This document shows positions 61,901 through 64,000 of a stretch of 64,000 nt of DNA, piece by piece. The position numbers and the translations under genes are program-made. The notes beneath the pieces are model-generated. The model was not told the origin of the DNA. It did no database searches and saw only the letters and a program-made list of their open reading frames with translations. This DNA comes from Buxus sempervirens (Eukaryota; Streptophyta; Magnoliopsida; Buxales; Buxaceae): positions 3,286,001-3,350,000 of the forward strand of contig OX387193.1 in the NCBI GenBank assembly GCA_947561395.2. Direction: 5' to 3'. Position 1 is the first letter of the stretch; each line of letters begins with the position of its first letter.

Positions 61901-63716
61901 AAGGTCAATCATGTGGTATTCTAAGCAATCCAGACGGGAAAAACATCTGATTTTTGTCCACTTTATAGTGTAATTCATTTAGTTTACTGTTTACCTCAAG
62001 CTGATCTCAAGTCCAGGAATTTCCAATTATATCAGATTTAGTATTTTGTTTCACTTTCTTTACAGAAGGAACAACAACTATCAAATCCAAATTAGCTTAC
62101 TACAACGGGTCATGCTATAAAATTGTCACAATCAAAAGAAAAATAAAGTACTTCACTCAACATACCTGGCATCATGAAAACCTTACCAAGATTTTGGCGA
62201 ACAATACATACACATGTTAATATGATAGATAATACACTTCTCATTTCAAATGGTAAGCATGTTGTACCCATGTTGAGATAACATGTTCTCAAACCAAACA
62301 TTATGATATTAAAGCATCGTTTTAAGTTTCCCCTAACTTTTTTTTTATAAGATAAGGGATGCAATTATATTGAATAAAAGGGGGGAAAGATACAAAAAAG
62401 GGGTGCCAAAAGCATGGAGGCACCACTAAGACGAGAAAAAAACTAAACATAACAGGAAGAAATATCTCCAAATGCTAGAGAAGGGCTAATAGCTCCAGCC
62501 TTAGCTAAGTTGTCTATAAGTTTCCCTTAATTTTGTGAAACTTCTATTTTTTAAAGACTGCCCTCAATTTGATATTTATGCCATTTTGAAACATTGGGAA
62601 ATCAATTTTTTGGAAAATATGGTGAAGAAAATTTTGGCCAAAATTTCCCTATTTGAAAGGAGAAAAATTATCCATGAAGTCAATACCATATGCTAAAAGG
62701 ATGTGTCAAAAACCTTTCTGCTCCTAAACACGCATAATATCAAGAGAGCTATGCAGTTTACAAGATGTAAATATACAAGTATATGTTATGGCTCAAGAAA
62801 TACGTGATCAATATCACGTGATCAAGAAATAGAGGGCATTAGATATGTTTTTATTGTCTTGCTGTTGTTGAGTCCTCGTGCCCATATTGTGTGAGATTTG
62901 CATGTCTAACACATCACTCTCATTCAGAGCATGAAATTCATAACTACATCCACAAACTACAGAAACTATAGTAGTTGTATCATCCAAATACGAAATAAGT
63001 TACAGGCATGAACATAAACATGAAGGTTATTACAACGTTTATAAACCCTGGATCTAGGTTTTAATACGAACATTAGTCACAAATAGATACAACCATTAAA
63101 AAGTAAAGAAGAAAGAGAAAATAACTAGAACAGAATCATGTCATATGCTGCAATAACATGCTAGGTTGTGAATATTATGATAAAAAGCGAGAGAGCTGAC
63201 AACAGGAGACGGAAGAATTTTAAGGGAGAAAATAGAAGATTTAACGGATGTGAAATATGTAATACAATCATCTGCACTTATAAATCTTCGAAAGTATCAT
63301 TAAAACCTATATCGTTTTGTGATTTGAAGTTATGGCTAGGTGAAGTGAAGACAAGTACTAATAGTAATAGGCAAAGTAAATTCTTTGGAATTTCAGAAAT
63401 AAAAAAAAAAAAAAGAAGAAGAAGTTTGAAATGCAATAAAAAAATCAGAACTCACCCATCGAGCATCTGGAAGTAGACGACCTAGCCGACGGATGGATAC
63501 ACGACTAAAAGTTTCAAATTTCTCAATGATTCCACATCCTTCTGCTTCCATTTTTTCCAGAATCCTCTCAATGTTCTCTTTACCCTATCAAACATAGATT
63601 CCTAAATGTCGTACAAAAATGAAAAAACCAAATTAATGGTAAATTTTCACATACCTCAACAATGGGAAAGTAAACACATCTCAAGCGTGCATTAGCTTGT
63701 TGACATTCCCTTGAAC
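21712..63716 (-). CDS. GMI1: GMI1, SMC-hinge / SMCHD1-like protein, 3' part of gene with transposon-filled introns
   Basis: At least 18 exons, 5' to 3': 63655-63716, 63456-63584, 54607-54697, 54463-54497, 35021-35093, 34716-34901, 34264-34419, 33943-33964, 33709-33823, 33484-33600, 32981-33304, 32724-32839, 28903-29080, 28692-28800, 28445-28539, 26846-26944, 26223-26289, then 23761-23966, 23429-23620, 22682-23005 and 21712-21973. Phases agree at every junction except 26223 to 23966. The sequence matches what I remember of GMI1: ENIERILEKMEAEGCGIIEK, FETFSRVSIRRLGRLLP, the Ig-like/bulk region, and a C-terminal hinge like DMS3. GMI1 is an SMCHD1-type protein, induced by DNA damage and required for somatic homologous recombination in Arabidopsis. 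Its GHKL ATPase exons should lie beyond position 64000. The visible part alone spans 42 kb, inflated by transposons. Confidence 0.85.
21974..22681 (-). other. GMI1: Last GMI1 intron with GA-rich tracts
   Basis: GT-AG intron of 708 bp. It contains two adjacent GA microsatellite runs at 22119-22156 split by a single C. A loose direct repetition of GGCTTG/AAGCTTG-type motifs occurs near 22377-22485. Confidence 0.55.
23328..23490 (-). repeat. GMI1: 85-bp-offset tandem duplication covering the end of a GMI1 hinge exon
   Basis: About 72 bp at 23328-23399 repeats 23413-23484 at an offset of 85 bp. The copied part includes the 3' end of exon 23429-23620 and its splice donor. The downstream copy, now inside the intron, stays open in the same frame (LRKPIINQALVICLDNTR) and keeps a GT donor (23342-23343). 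Confidence 0.75.
24086..24114. repeat. Perfect 12-bp inverted repeat with 5-nt loop
   Basis: AATAACTTGTAA, loop AGTTA, TTACAAGTTATT. A third, partial copy (GGAATAACTTTACAA) follows at about 24122. It lies inside the GMI1 intron with the phase break. Confidence 0.8.
25309..25357. repeat. (AT)n microsatellite, about 24 units
   Basis: An uninterrupted AT run inside a GMI1 intron. Confidence 0.95.
26223..26944 (-). CDS. GMI1: GMI1 exons 26846-26944 and 26223-26289
   Basis: The 33-codon exon 26846-26944 encodes LFDAYDNHVKSGSEIVVNLD and GFHFQDHMDLKLK, an Ig-like repeat. Exon 26223-26289 encodes VDDQGFVNLGHLLKVTGGYG and ends in phase 1. No exon that fits this phase was found before 23966. Confidence 0.8.
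26945..28444 (-). other. GMI1: GMI1 intron, 1.5 kb
   Basis: GT-AG intron between exons 28445-28539 and 26846-26944. AT-rich with a purine-rich patch at about 27590-27650 (read on +). No mobile element recognised. Confidence 0.5.
28445..29080 (-). CDS. GMI1: GMI1 exons 28903-29080, 28692-28800 and 28445-28539
   Basis: Three in-frame exons encoding VGSCCPLLSIACYDSYQNRV, then DLLIESSELDKLRPYYKASL with VICAKDELFFVTVPCQ, then VIPGPLQNIRAPSLKLEKHL and PGDVIEELLIE. The first begins with the final base of an Arg codon split from exon 32724-32839 across a 3.6-kb intron. The last ends in phase 0. Confidence 0.82.
29081..32723 (-). other. GMI1: GMI1 intron, 3.6 kb, with (GA)30
   Basis: Intron between exons 32724-32839 and 28903-29080. 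It holds a (GA)30 microsatellite at 32423-32482 preceded by a short TG run, and a segment at about 31556-31680 that resembles 24900-25030. No complete element was identified. Confidence 0.5.
32423..32482 (+). repeat. (GA)30 microsatellite
   Basis: Sixty bases of uninterrupted GA, followed by slightly imperfect GA sequence to about 32497, within a GMI1 intron. Confidence 0.95.
32724..35093 (-). CDS. GMI1: GMI1 central exons (eight exons, including a 22-nt microexon)
   Basis: Exons 35021-35093, 34716-34901, 34264-34419, 33943-33964, 33709-33823, 33484-33600, 32981-33304 and 32724-32839. Every donor is GT, every acceptor AG and all phases fit. Encoded landmarks: TDLAHQNPYTVALKNFG, LLSLLQLEKEYQEWVFQMHD, SGQKIKILKGAVGCHKKTLY, EARLICR (microexon), PLSLPENSGCSLTVTAENAN, DATAWELQLEKLRQKAPSKI, ALPIDSPVFAGHVPPEKIVA and VRVIVKPSCEIGAWGLLCDE. 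The KAGVYTFSFSV stretch at the end of exon 32981-33304 looks like a beta-sandwich edge strand, as expected for the Ig-like repeats of SMCHD1-type proteins. Confidence 0.85.
34000..34054 (-). mobile_element. 19-bp micro-insertion with 18-bp target site duplication
   Basis: AAATGACATAGTCCACTT occurs perfectly at 34000-34017 and 34037-34054. Between them are 19 bp: 11 T, then GGTAATGT. This is the form left by an extremely 5'-truncated LINE or SINE insertion, seen as its poly(A) strand in reverse. It lies in the GMI1 intron between exons 34264-34419 and 33943-33964. Confidence 0.7.
35094..36599 (-). other. GMI1: GMI1 intron sequence left of the Ogre insertion
   Basis: Original intron sequence between the acceptor at 35094-35095 and the Ogre target site. 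AT-rich with no recognised feature. With 54435-54462 it makes up the pre-insertion intron of about 1.5 kb. Confidence 0.65.
36600..36604 (+). repeat. Ogre target site duplication, left copy (GATAT)
   Basis: GATAT directly abuts the LTR terminus TGTGAG at 36605. The same 5 bp follow the other LTR at 54430-54434. Confidence 0.93.
36605..39250 (-). repeat. 3' LTR of the Ogre element
   Basis: 2,646 bp, TGTGAG...TTCTGACA on the + strand, i.e. TGTCAG...CTCACA in element sense. The only difference noticed from the 5' LTR is T at 37145 versus C at 52324. It includes the 139-bp internal repeats and a TATA-like box at 38657-38665. Confidence 0.95.
37060..37690 (-). repeat. 139-bp tandem repeats inside the Ogre LTR
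   Basis: The marker AAGGGAAATT begins at 37181, 37320 and 37459, a constant 139-bp step. Flanking divergent units extend the array to about 4.5 copies. The same array occurs at about 52239-52869 in the other LTR. Confidence 0.85.
39255..39263 (-). promoter_or_regulatory. Polypurine tract (PPT) of the Ogre element
   Basis: In element sense AAAGAGGGG followed by CAGC and then the 3' LTR start TGTCAG. Its place, immediately 5' of the 3' LTR, is that of the plus-strand primer for reverse transcription. Confidence 0.75.
39264..41162 (-). other. Ogre 3' untranslated region with short tandem repeats
   Basis: Region between the gag-pol stop and the PPT. It holds three 26-bp repeats at 40952-41029, two 63-bp repeats (starting 39984 and 40047), three degenerate GCCGAAGTCTTACAT copies at about 39414-39525, and a T31 run at about 40901-40931. 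No ORF with protein-like composition. Confidence 0.75.
40952..41029 (+). repeat. 26-bp tandem repeat, three copies
   Basis: Units 40952-40977, 40978-41003 and 41004-41029 start TGTGAACATTTCCGAATTTG and end CC(C/T)CAG-like. The third differs by one base. They lie in the Ogre 3' untranslated region about 130 bp after the gag-pol stop in element sense. Confidence 0.92.
41163..48044 (-). CDS. Ogre gag-pol polyprotein (gag, protease, RT, two RNase H, integrase)
   Basis: Uninterrupted frame of 2,293 residues. Gag domain ~100-250 (FKCPDFEKYDG, GSALKWFSNL, TQYKFN) and a Cys/His motif near 388 (CDYHMGYPGHTTDAC). Aspartic protease D777 in LIDNGSALN. A G-patch-like segment at ~930-965 (KEHGYIPGHGLG). 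An acidic linker at ~1150-1200. Reverse transcriptase with YVDD at 1424-1427. First RNase H ~1570-1690. A second, archaeal-type RNase H begins with D1723 (IYFDGAANIKGNG). Integrase has an HHCC zinc domain ~1940-1990 and catalytic D2014, D2075 and E2111 (35 residues between the last two). No chromodomain at the end. Canonical Ogre elements are described with an intron between protease and RT; here the frame is open throughout. Function: replication and integration of the element. Confidence 0.96.
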   Translation of the reverse strand: MKEQVANLTTIIEQMMQHQNGNNHASTSQPPPQSHAPLPPVHLQEAVEVEHEEEEELRKQKTLEEKIAQRFEVIQEKLRQVKGGDSYNAVDFEDLCFCPDLKLPYKFKCPDFEKYDGTGCPLSHLKLYCGMMSQYGKNEKLLVQLFQRSLMGSALKWFSNLDHGRIRTWKDLANAFLTQYKFNSEIVPDRYDLMRMTKKKEETVREYAHRWRERAAQVQPPMTEPEMITVFISTLGQPYYTLLVGQTATSFAGLIQVADRIEDGIRSGKIMDYNMVPGSTLQPGVGQRKNTNGTRKKEGEPTVNQIRNQQPFNVNTGTHNGPVVQNRSSLTAEEAAAKYQARRNRVFTPLPHRPSELLPKLLKGGYLAQKQPHPNSSQSPSYNPNVTCDYHMGYPGHTTDACWPLKHAIQDLIDNGTIVLNSVQSPTTPVTGINQNPLPDHTKPGTSGGLNMVMLDESIDFDASQLIAPMGTRVRVYLKKKDDWTVNVIGHDKESLTSSMTNLAINPPRSPFIINLTPPTYPPLGLPSDLCNLDGSPTFVLNPISSNSTRPPIHLANLAFSPRPSLPPIILDVPLPPVLNLKAVPWSYPLEDVPVQPNHEVASINRFGRFYSRKDGTDGEVRRTEGEKRNENEEGETEEERKKRLKGKEKMEIVEKKAEKRKLKATEEEAAEIVKRLQRNEYGLVEQLQRTPAQISILSLLLHSEAHRTALFKILNDAVVSQETTPNQLENIVGQILQPNVIVFSEEELCSDGRGHTEALHITVHCNGMMIARVLIDNGSALNVCPLSTFMKLNIDRTLIKHNGRCVRAFDSSRRQSLGEITLPVTIGPVTFEITFEVLDIPTAFNLLLGRPWIHSAGAIPSSLHQKVKFTMGQQLITIPAESLSSMDPSIPYIDVDLTEDKIVYHSFQFASVNYIPGEDGISELRIAKAKIVAGKIMKEHGYIPGHGLGIQLQGITKVVELEEAKQWFGLGFVPTSFDRREMRQKKKEIRRARLENRDPKKMRSETVPHIKVTFPRPAYICQPNFIPPSIPKSIELPPVAKHDEEDDYGILISRLFGDEPAEEVIEYPFESMEPKPFTIFVISKDAPQALGKALLGNWASRPVVTKDSMTSYCTEIDNASNEMKEHISQYLYSCQNKYFVKIPFNNELKEITEYEIEEYDFDIELDFNLMGLEEEFDFEIDLPPEIQHMVDRHEKGIQPNIEETEIINLNTVDDPRNVEIGTSLSSQQRTEMIECLKAYKDVFAWSYQDMPGLDTDLVVHRLPILSEIKPVKQKLRRLKPEWALKIKEEVEKQFNAGFLEVSTYPEWLANVVPVPKKDGKVRMCVDYRDLNRASPKDDFPLPHIDILVDNTATHSMFSFMDGFSGYNQIKMAEEDKEKTGFITPWGTFCYKVMPFGLKNAGATYQRAMTTLFHDMMHKEMEVYVDDMIAKSRLEEDHLVILKKIFNRLRKYSLRLNPKKCVFGATSGKLLGFIVSRRGIELDPAKAKAVIDMPAPKTEKEIRGFLGRIQYISRFIKQLTATCEPIFKLLRKNEPKEWNEDCQKAFEKIKSYLLSPPILVPPIPGKPLFLYLTVLDTSMGCMLGQYDGSNKERAIYYLSKKFTDYEANYSMLERTCCALVWVSQRLRHYLLSYKVILIARMDPMKYIFEKPALTGRTAKWQMLLSEFDIEYVTQKAIKGQAIADHLAEHPSPEEQPLDPYFPDEAILTTSGEKGESIWQIYFDGAANIKGNGIGATLIRPDGLHIPIAAKLTFECTNNVAEYEACIFALLTALDMGICEVDVYGDSSLIIFQTTGEWKTRDKKLLPYHEYLEELSLKFKYVSFNYMPRSKNQFADALATLASMIDITGETNLQPIEIEVRNQPVHCSLIEEEDNDQKPWFYDIKRYLESGMIPPEATATERRTIQRLAGQFFLSCGKLYKKSYHEVLLTCVDEKEAMKIIEEVHGGICGPHMNGHMLSRKILRMGYYWSTMEKDCYDHVRKCHLCQVYADRINAPPTELHAMTSPWPFAMWGMDVIGPISPKASNGHRFILVAIDYFTKWVEAMSFANVTRSHVLRFLKNNIICRYGIPYAIISDNAKNLNNKDMDKMCAELKIQHRNSTPYRPKMNGAVEAANKNLKKIIEKMAQTYKDWHEKLSFALHAYRTSIRTSTGATPFSLVYGLEAVLPIEVEIPSLRILMEAKLDEAEWVQARYDQINLIEEKRLKALCHGQLYQKRIARAYNKKVRPRTFEQEDLVLKKMLPHQMDFRGKFRPNYEGPYVVKKVLTGGALILAYMDGEILPEPINSDAVKKYYA
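48045..48282 (-). other. Spacer before Ogre gag-pol
   Basis: About 240 bp between the minisatellite and the gag-pol start. Part of it stays open in the gag-pol frame upstream of the first Met, so the true start could be slightly earlier. Confidence 0.5.
48283..48900 (-). repeat. Minisatellite of ~30 units (22-bp and 18-bp variants) in the Ogre element
   Basis: On the + strand the unit is GGTCCAACTTGTGGAAAT, with or without the extra AAAT-type tetranucleotide (18 or 22 bp). I count about 30 CCAAC cores. Variants include AAGT for AAAT, TCGTGG for TTGTGG, and AACTAAGT. Unit order is irregular, as expected from unequal exchange or polymerase slippage. It lies between ORF1 and gag-pol. All three minus frames are open across most of it. 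Confidence 0.95.
48901..49160 (-). other. Spacer between Ogre ORF1 and the minisatellite
   Basis: About 260 bp with a T/A-rich patch at 48923-48970. Nothing else recognised. Confidence 0.6.
49161..50558 (-). CDS. Ogre ORF1 protein (plant-mobile-domain-like)
   Basis: 465 residues, intact from ATG to stop, 590 bp downstream of the PBS in element sense. It opens MALSSSSFKLPSLERYTLAD. Typical motifs of the extra ORF1 of Ogre/Tat elements are seen: LHWTMIEGLIPAWSPTYSLF, LTVTLEELEQFLNI, FGVKRTELE, and PMVLAHMYKALTDC. This resembles the aminotransferase-like/plant mobile domain family. The C-terminal ~60 residues are a predicted coiled coil rich in Lys and Glu (ERKNKRKIEELEKELQIEKD). Its role in the element is not known. 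No catalytic residues can be assigned. Confidence 0.88.
   Translation of the reverse strand: MALSSSSFKLPSLERYTLADPWVQSWVNQMTKEELSIWRLTHHLGHTLTLMKVELHWTMIEGLIPAWSPTYSLFRVGPNELTVTLEELEQFLNIDGIREPVRPNLKENYKNEAAQFFGVKRTELETFGGEQNFNRVSRDFLTKKIKPYKKRNPGVWLDTFTLIVLAHIFFPTKRKTIDLALMEIVEQVKGGFRLMPMVLAHMYKALTDCKTGKSRKFVGCAPLLQMWVYEHFGVAEPLTKKVHVMGMDLVHFYSMRRIRFANFSKKDWFDYFTTPEGEDYIRWLNTFSIPSDPIISFQNRKCLALIGLDFAVAYFPIRVLRQFEKKQGIPSPDDPSDLVGMLTKELRNKLVADWRRVQKLHGEIFAGYRHQDYMEWMETNFLKEPVPILDEPKPVPPPPAQIYIDHVAQLNANQARVRAAWLDSERKNKRKIEELEKELQIEKDCYEILRRTKQTRDILEHHDSE
50559..51763 (-). other. Ogre 5' untranslated leader
   Basis: About 1.2 kb between PBS and ORF1. It includes an A-rich stretch at 50690-50738 and a GC-richer part at 51040-51280. 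Short frames on either strand show no conserved motif. Confidence 0.65.
51764..51781 (-). promoter_or_regulatory. Primer binding site (PBS) of the Ogre element
   Basis: In element sense TGGCGACTCTGCTGGGGA, starting 2 nt after the 5' LTR. It is complementary to a tRNA 3' end TCCCCAGCAGAGTCGCCA. The AGAGTCG-CCA end fits a tRNA-Arg type primer, as reported for Ogre; I could not check the exact isoacceptor. Confidence 0.8.
51784..54429 (-). repeat. 5' LTR of the Ogre element
   Basis: 2,646 bp, offset exactly 15,179 bp from the 3' LTR. It should carry the element promoter. On the minus strand CTATAAAAC at 53836-53844 looks like a TATA box, which would give a U3 of about 0.6 kb and a long R-U5. 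Confidence 0.95.
53836..53844 (-). promoter_or_regulatory. Putative TATA box of the Ogre 5' LTR
   Basis: CTATAAAAC in element sense, about 590 bp into the LTR. The same site occurs in the 3' LTR at 38657-38665. Transcription would start roughly 30 bp further in element sense and run toward GMI1 downstream exons in the GMI1 sense. Confidence 0.45.
54430..54434 (+). repeat. Ogre target site duplication, right copy (GATAT)
   Basis: Follows the LTR terminus CA at 54429 and matches 36600-36604. It lies 28 bp from the GMI1 splice donor at 54461-54462. Confidence 0.93.
54463..54697 (-). CDS. GMI1: GMI1 exons flanking the Ogre-containing intron on its 5' side
   Basis: Exon 54607-54697 starts in phase 0 after the ARW exon and encodes GKLPFMEPRLKRGDKAQMLK then RCSLRVKCFV. 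Exon 54463-54497 (35 bp) continues with ESDAGFNPTPSK. Its donor GT is at 54461-54462, only 33 bp from the Ogre LTR end at 54429. The next exon (35093) begins TDLAHQNPYTVALKNFG and joins in frame. Confidence 0.85.
54698..57537 (-). other. GMI1: GMI1 intron sequence, lower part
   Basis: Part of the 8.76-kb intron between exons 63456-63584 and 54607-54697. AT-rich. A direct repeat GGGATAGCTATGAGAAGGTACAATCAGGTAAT-type segment occurs at about 56041 and 56117. A SINE-like fragment sits at 57348-57428. No exon recognised. Confidence 0.5.
57348..57428 (+). repeat. Dispersed SINE-like repeat fragment, second copy
   Basis: Shares ordered motifs with 7229-7310 (GTGCCACTTCGAACGGTGG, then TCCAAG and GGTCAAACC). 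It lies just outside the hAT element. Confidence 0.35.
57538..57545 (+). repeat. hAT target site duplication, left copy
   Basis: CTCTTGAC, matching CTCCTGAC at 61054-61061 in 7 of 8 bases. Eight bp is the standard hAT duplication length. Confidence 0.75.
58030..58560 (+). repeat. AT-rich tandem repeat of ~135 bp inside the hAT element
   Basis: The marker AATGC(C/A)ATGTATAATTAT recurs at 58171, 58307 and 58441 (steps of 136 and 134 bp). Each unit includes ATTATTTGTATGAAAAT and GGGAAAA(A)TAT. The array is upstream of the transposase remnant. Confidence 0.8.
58751..60654 (+). pseudogene. hAT transposase-like pseudogene (BED zinc finger + DUF659-like)
   Basis: ATG at 58751 starts MASGSDTGSGGD and meets a TAG at 58787-58789. 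The same frame continues through a BED-type zinc finger (ECNYCGQQFKGGGISRLKQH), a TGA at 59168-59170 and a TGA after DVWSK at about 59399-59401. A frameshift then moves the reading frame to 59527-59883, a DUF659-like part (MYDGWTGLTKLSIINFMIYC, IVTDNGSNYKKG). More frameshifts follow before LEAIAKRSTVVNVLQNARAL at about 59921. From there the sequence passes to a Pro/Tyr-rich C-terminal tail (60286-60654), with the hAT catalytic and dimerisation core missing. It is not functional. Confidence 0.82.
61054..61061 (+). repeat. hAT target site duplication, right copy
   Basis: CTCCTGAC directly after the right terminal repeat. Confidence 0.75.
61062..62322 (-). other. GMI1: GMI1 intron sequence, upper part
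   Basis: AT-rich intron DNA between the hAT element and the LINE tail. No exon or element recognised. Confidence 0.5.
62323..62530 (-). mobile_element. 5'-truncated LINE (L1-type) 3' end with 14-bp target duplication
   Basis: The inserted part is 62337-62516, read on the minus strand. It starts with the coding end of an RNase H-like domain (LIDNLAKAGAISPSLAFGDI), continues with a T-rich 3' UTR, and ends CTTATAAAAAAAAAG, a poly(A) tail. The target duplication TAAGTTTCCC(C/T)TAA lies at 62323-62336 and 62517-62530 with one mismatch. This is a dead fragment, in the same sense as GMI1. Confidence 0.75.
62531..63455 (-). other. GMI1: GMI1 intron sequence next to the first visible exon pair
   Basis: AT-rich intron DNA; nothing recognised apart from an A-rich patch at 63402-63422. 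Confidence 0.5.
63456..63716 (-). CDS. GMI1: GMI1 first two visible exons
   Basis: Exon 63655-63716 encodes SRECQQANARLRCVYFPIVE. Exon 63456-63584 (43 codons, phase 0 at both ends) encodes GKENIERILEKMEAEGCGII to RRLGRLLPDARW. Both have clear AG acceptors and GT donors on the minus strand. Sequence from 63717 to 64000 contains no further exon I can support, so it is taken as the next intron upstream. Confidence 0.8.
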
Positions 63717-64000
63717 CTAAGAAACTTTGGCATTATTAGGGGGAGAAAACACAAAACTAGCCAAAAAAGAATCCCATTATTATTTCAAGATTTATGCATA
63801 GTTAAGGATTTGGATTAACAAAAACTCCCGTAGCATGCTGGAGGCCCTTTTGTGATTGAAAGTAACTACTTCAATGCGGTCTCGCGTTTCCTTGCAAATT
63901 CTCATATCTTTCATATACAATCAACACAATATTTTGTATGTTGCATTGCAAGAACATTCCTGGAGTGAAAATAGAACACAGGACCTCCTTGCAAAATGAT

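Noticed and set aside
63717..64000. Further GMI1 exon at the right edge
   Set aside because: The minus-strand reading from about 63930 to 63800 has an in-frame stop and no convincing splice pair.

Overview
The window is nuclear DNA from a flowering plant, most likely a woody eudicot. It is AT-rich, its genes have small exons and long introns, and it carries a plant-type tRNA-Gln, plant-specific gene families (SKIP8, KELP, DMS3, GMI1) and plant transposons (a Tat/Ogre Ty3-gypsy element, a BED-finger hAT, LINE pieces). I cannot name the species. All exon models come from reading splice sites, codon phase and remembered family resemblance; no alignment was run.

Positions 1-10200 (+ strand genes): the 3' end of a SKIP8-like F-box/NTF2-like gene (exons 1845-2041 and 3167-3422), a tRNA-Gln(CUG) at 3926-3997, a three-exon gene for a small Cys-containing, probably plastid-targeted protein of unknown function (4158-6861), and a complete three-exon KELP transcriptional coactivator (DEK-C plus PC4, 7671-10180). 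Positions 10181-15914 are mostly intergenic, with weak coding-like islands and a tandem duplication.

Positions 15915-63716 (- strand): two related chromatin genes lie head to tail. DMS3 (20323 down to 15915, 7 exons, 423 codons plus stop) encodes an SMC-hinge-like component of RNA-directed DNA methylation (DDR complex with DRD1 and RDM1). GMI1 (from beyond 63716 down to 21712) encodes the large SMCHD1-like hinge protein linked to DNA-damage repair; its N-terminal ATPase exons lie outside the window. The last hinge exons of both genes match in size and phase (192/192 bp, 321/324 bp, then a terminal exon). This fits DMS3 being a partial duplicate of GMI1 that here stays next to it. Between GMI1 exons 26223-26289 and 23761-23966 the codon phase does not join, so exons are missing or unseen.

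GMI1 introns hold the mobile DNA. One contains a complete 17,825-bp Tat/Ogre LTR retrotransposon (36605-54429). It has two 2,646-bp LTRs with a single difference noticed, a 5-bp target duplication, PBS, PPT, an intact 465-codon ORF1, an intact 2,293-codon gag-pro-RT-RH-RH-INT ORF, and a minisatellite of about 30 units. It lies in the same sense as GMI1 and expands a 1.5-kb intron to 19.4 kb. The neighbouring upstream intron has a decayed 3.5-kb hAT element (57546-61053), a 5'-truncated LINE tail with a 14-bp target duplication, and a SINE-like repeat. A 19-bp micro-insertion with an 18-bp target duplication sits in another intron.

The point of most interest is the DMS3-GMI1 neighbourhood: an RNA-directed DNA methylation gene beside its probable parent gene, which carries a very young, apparently complete Ogre element in an intron.
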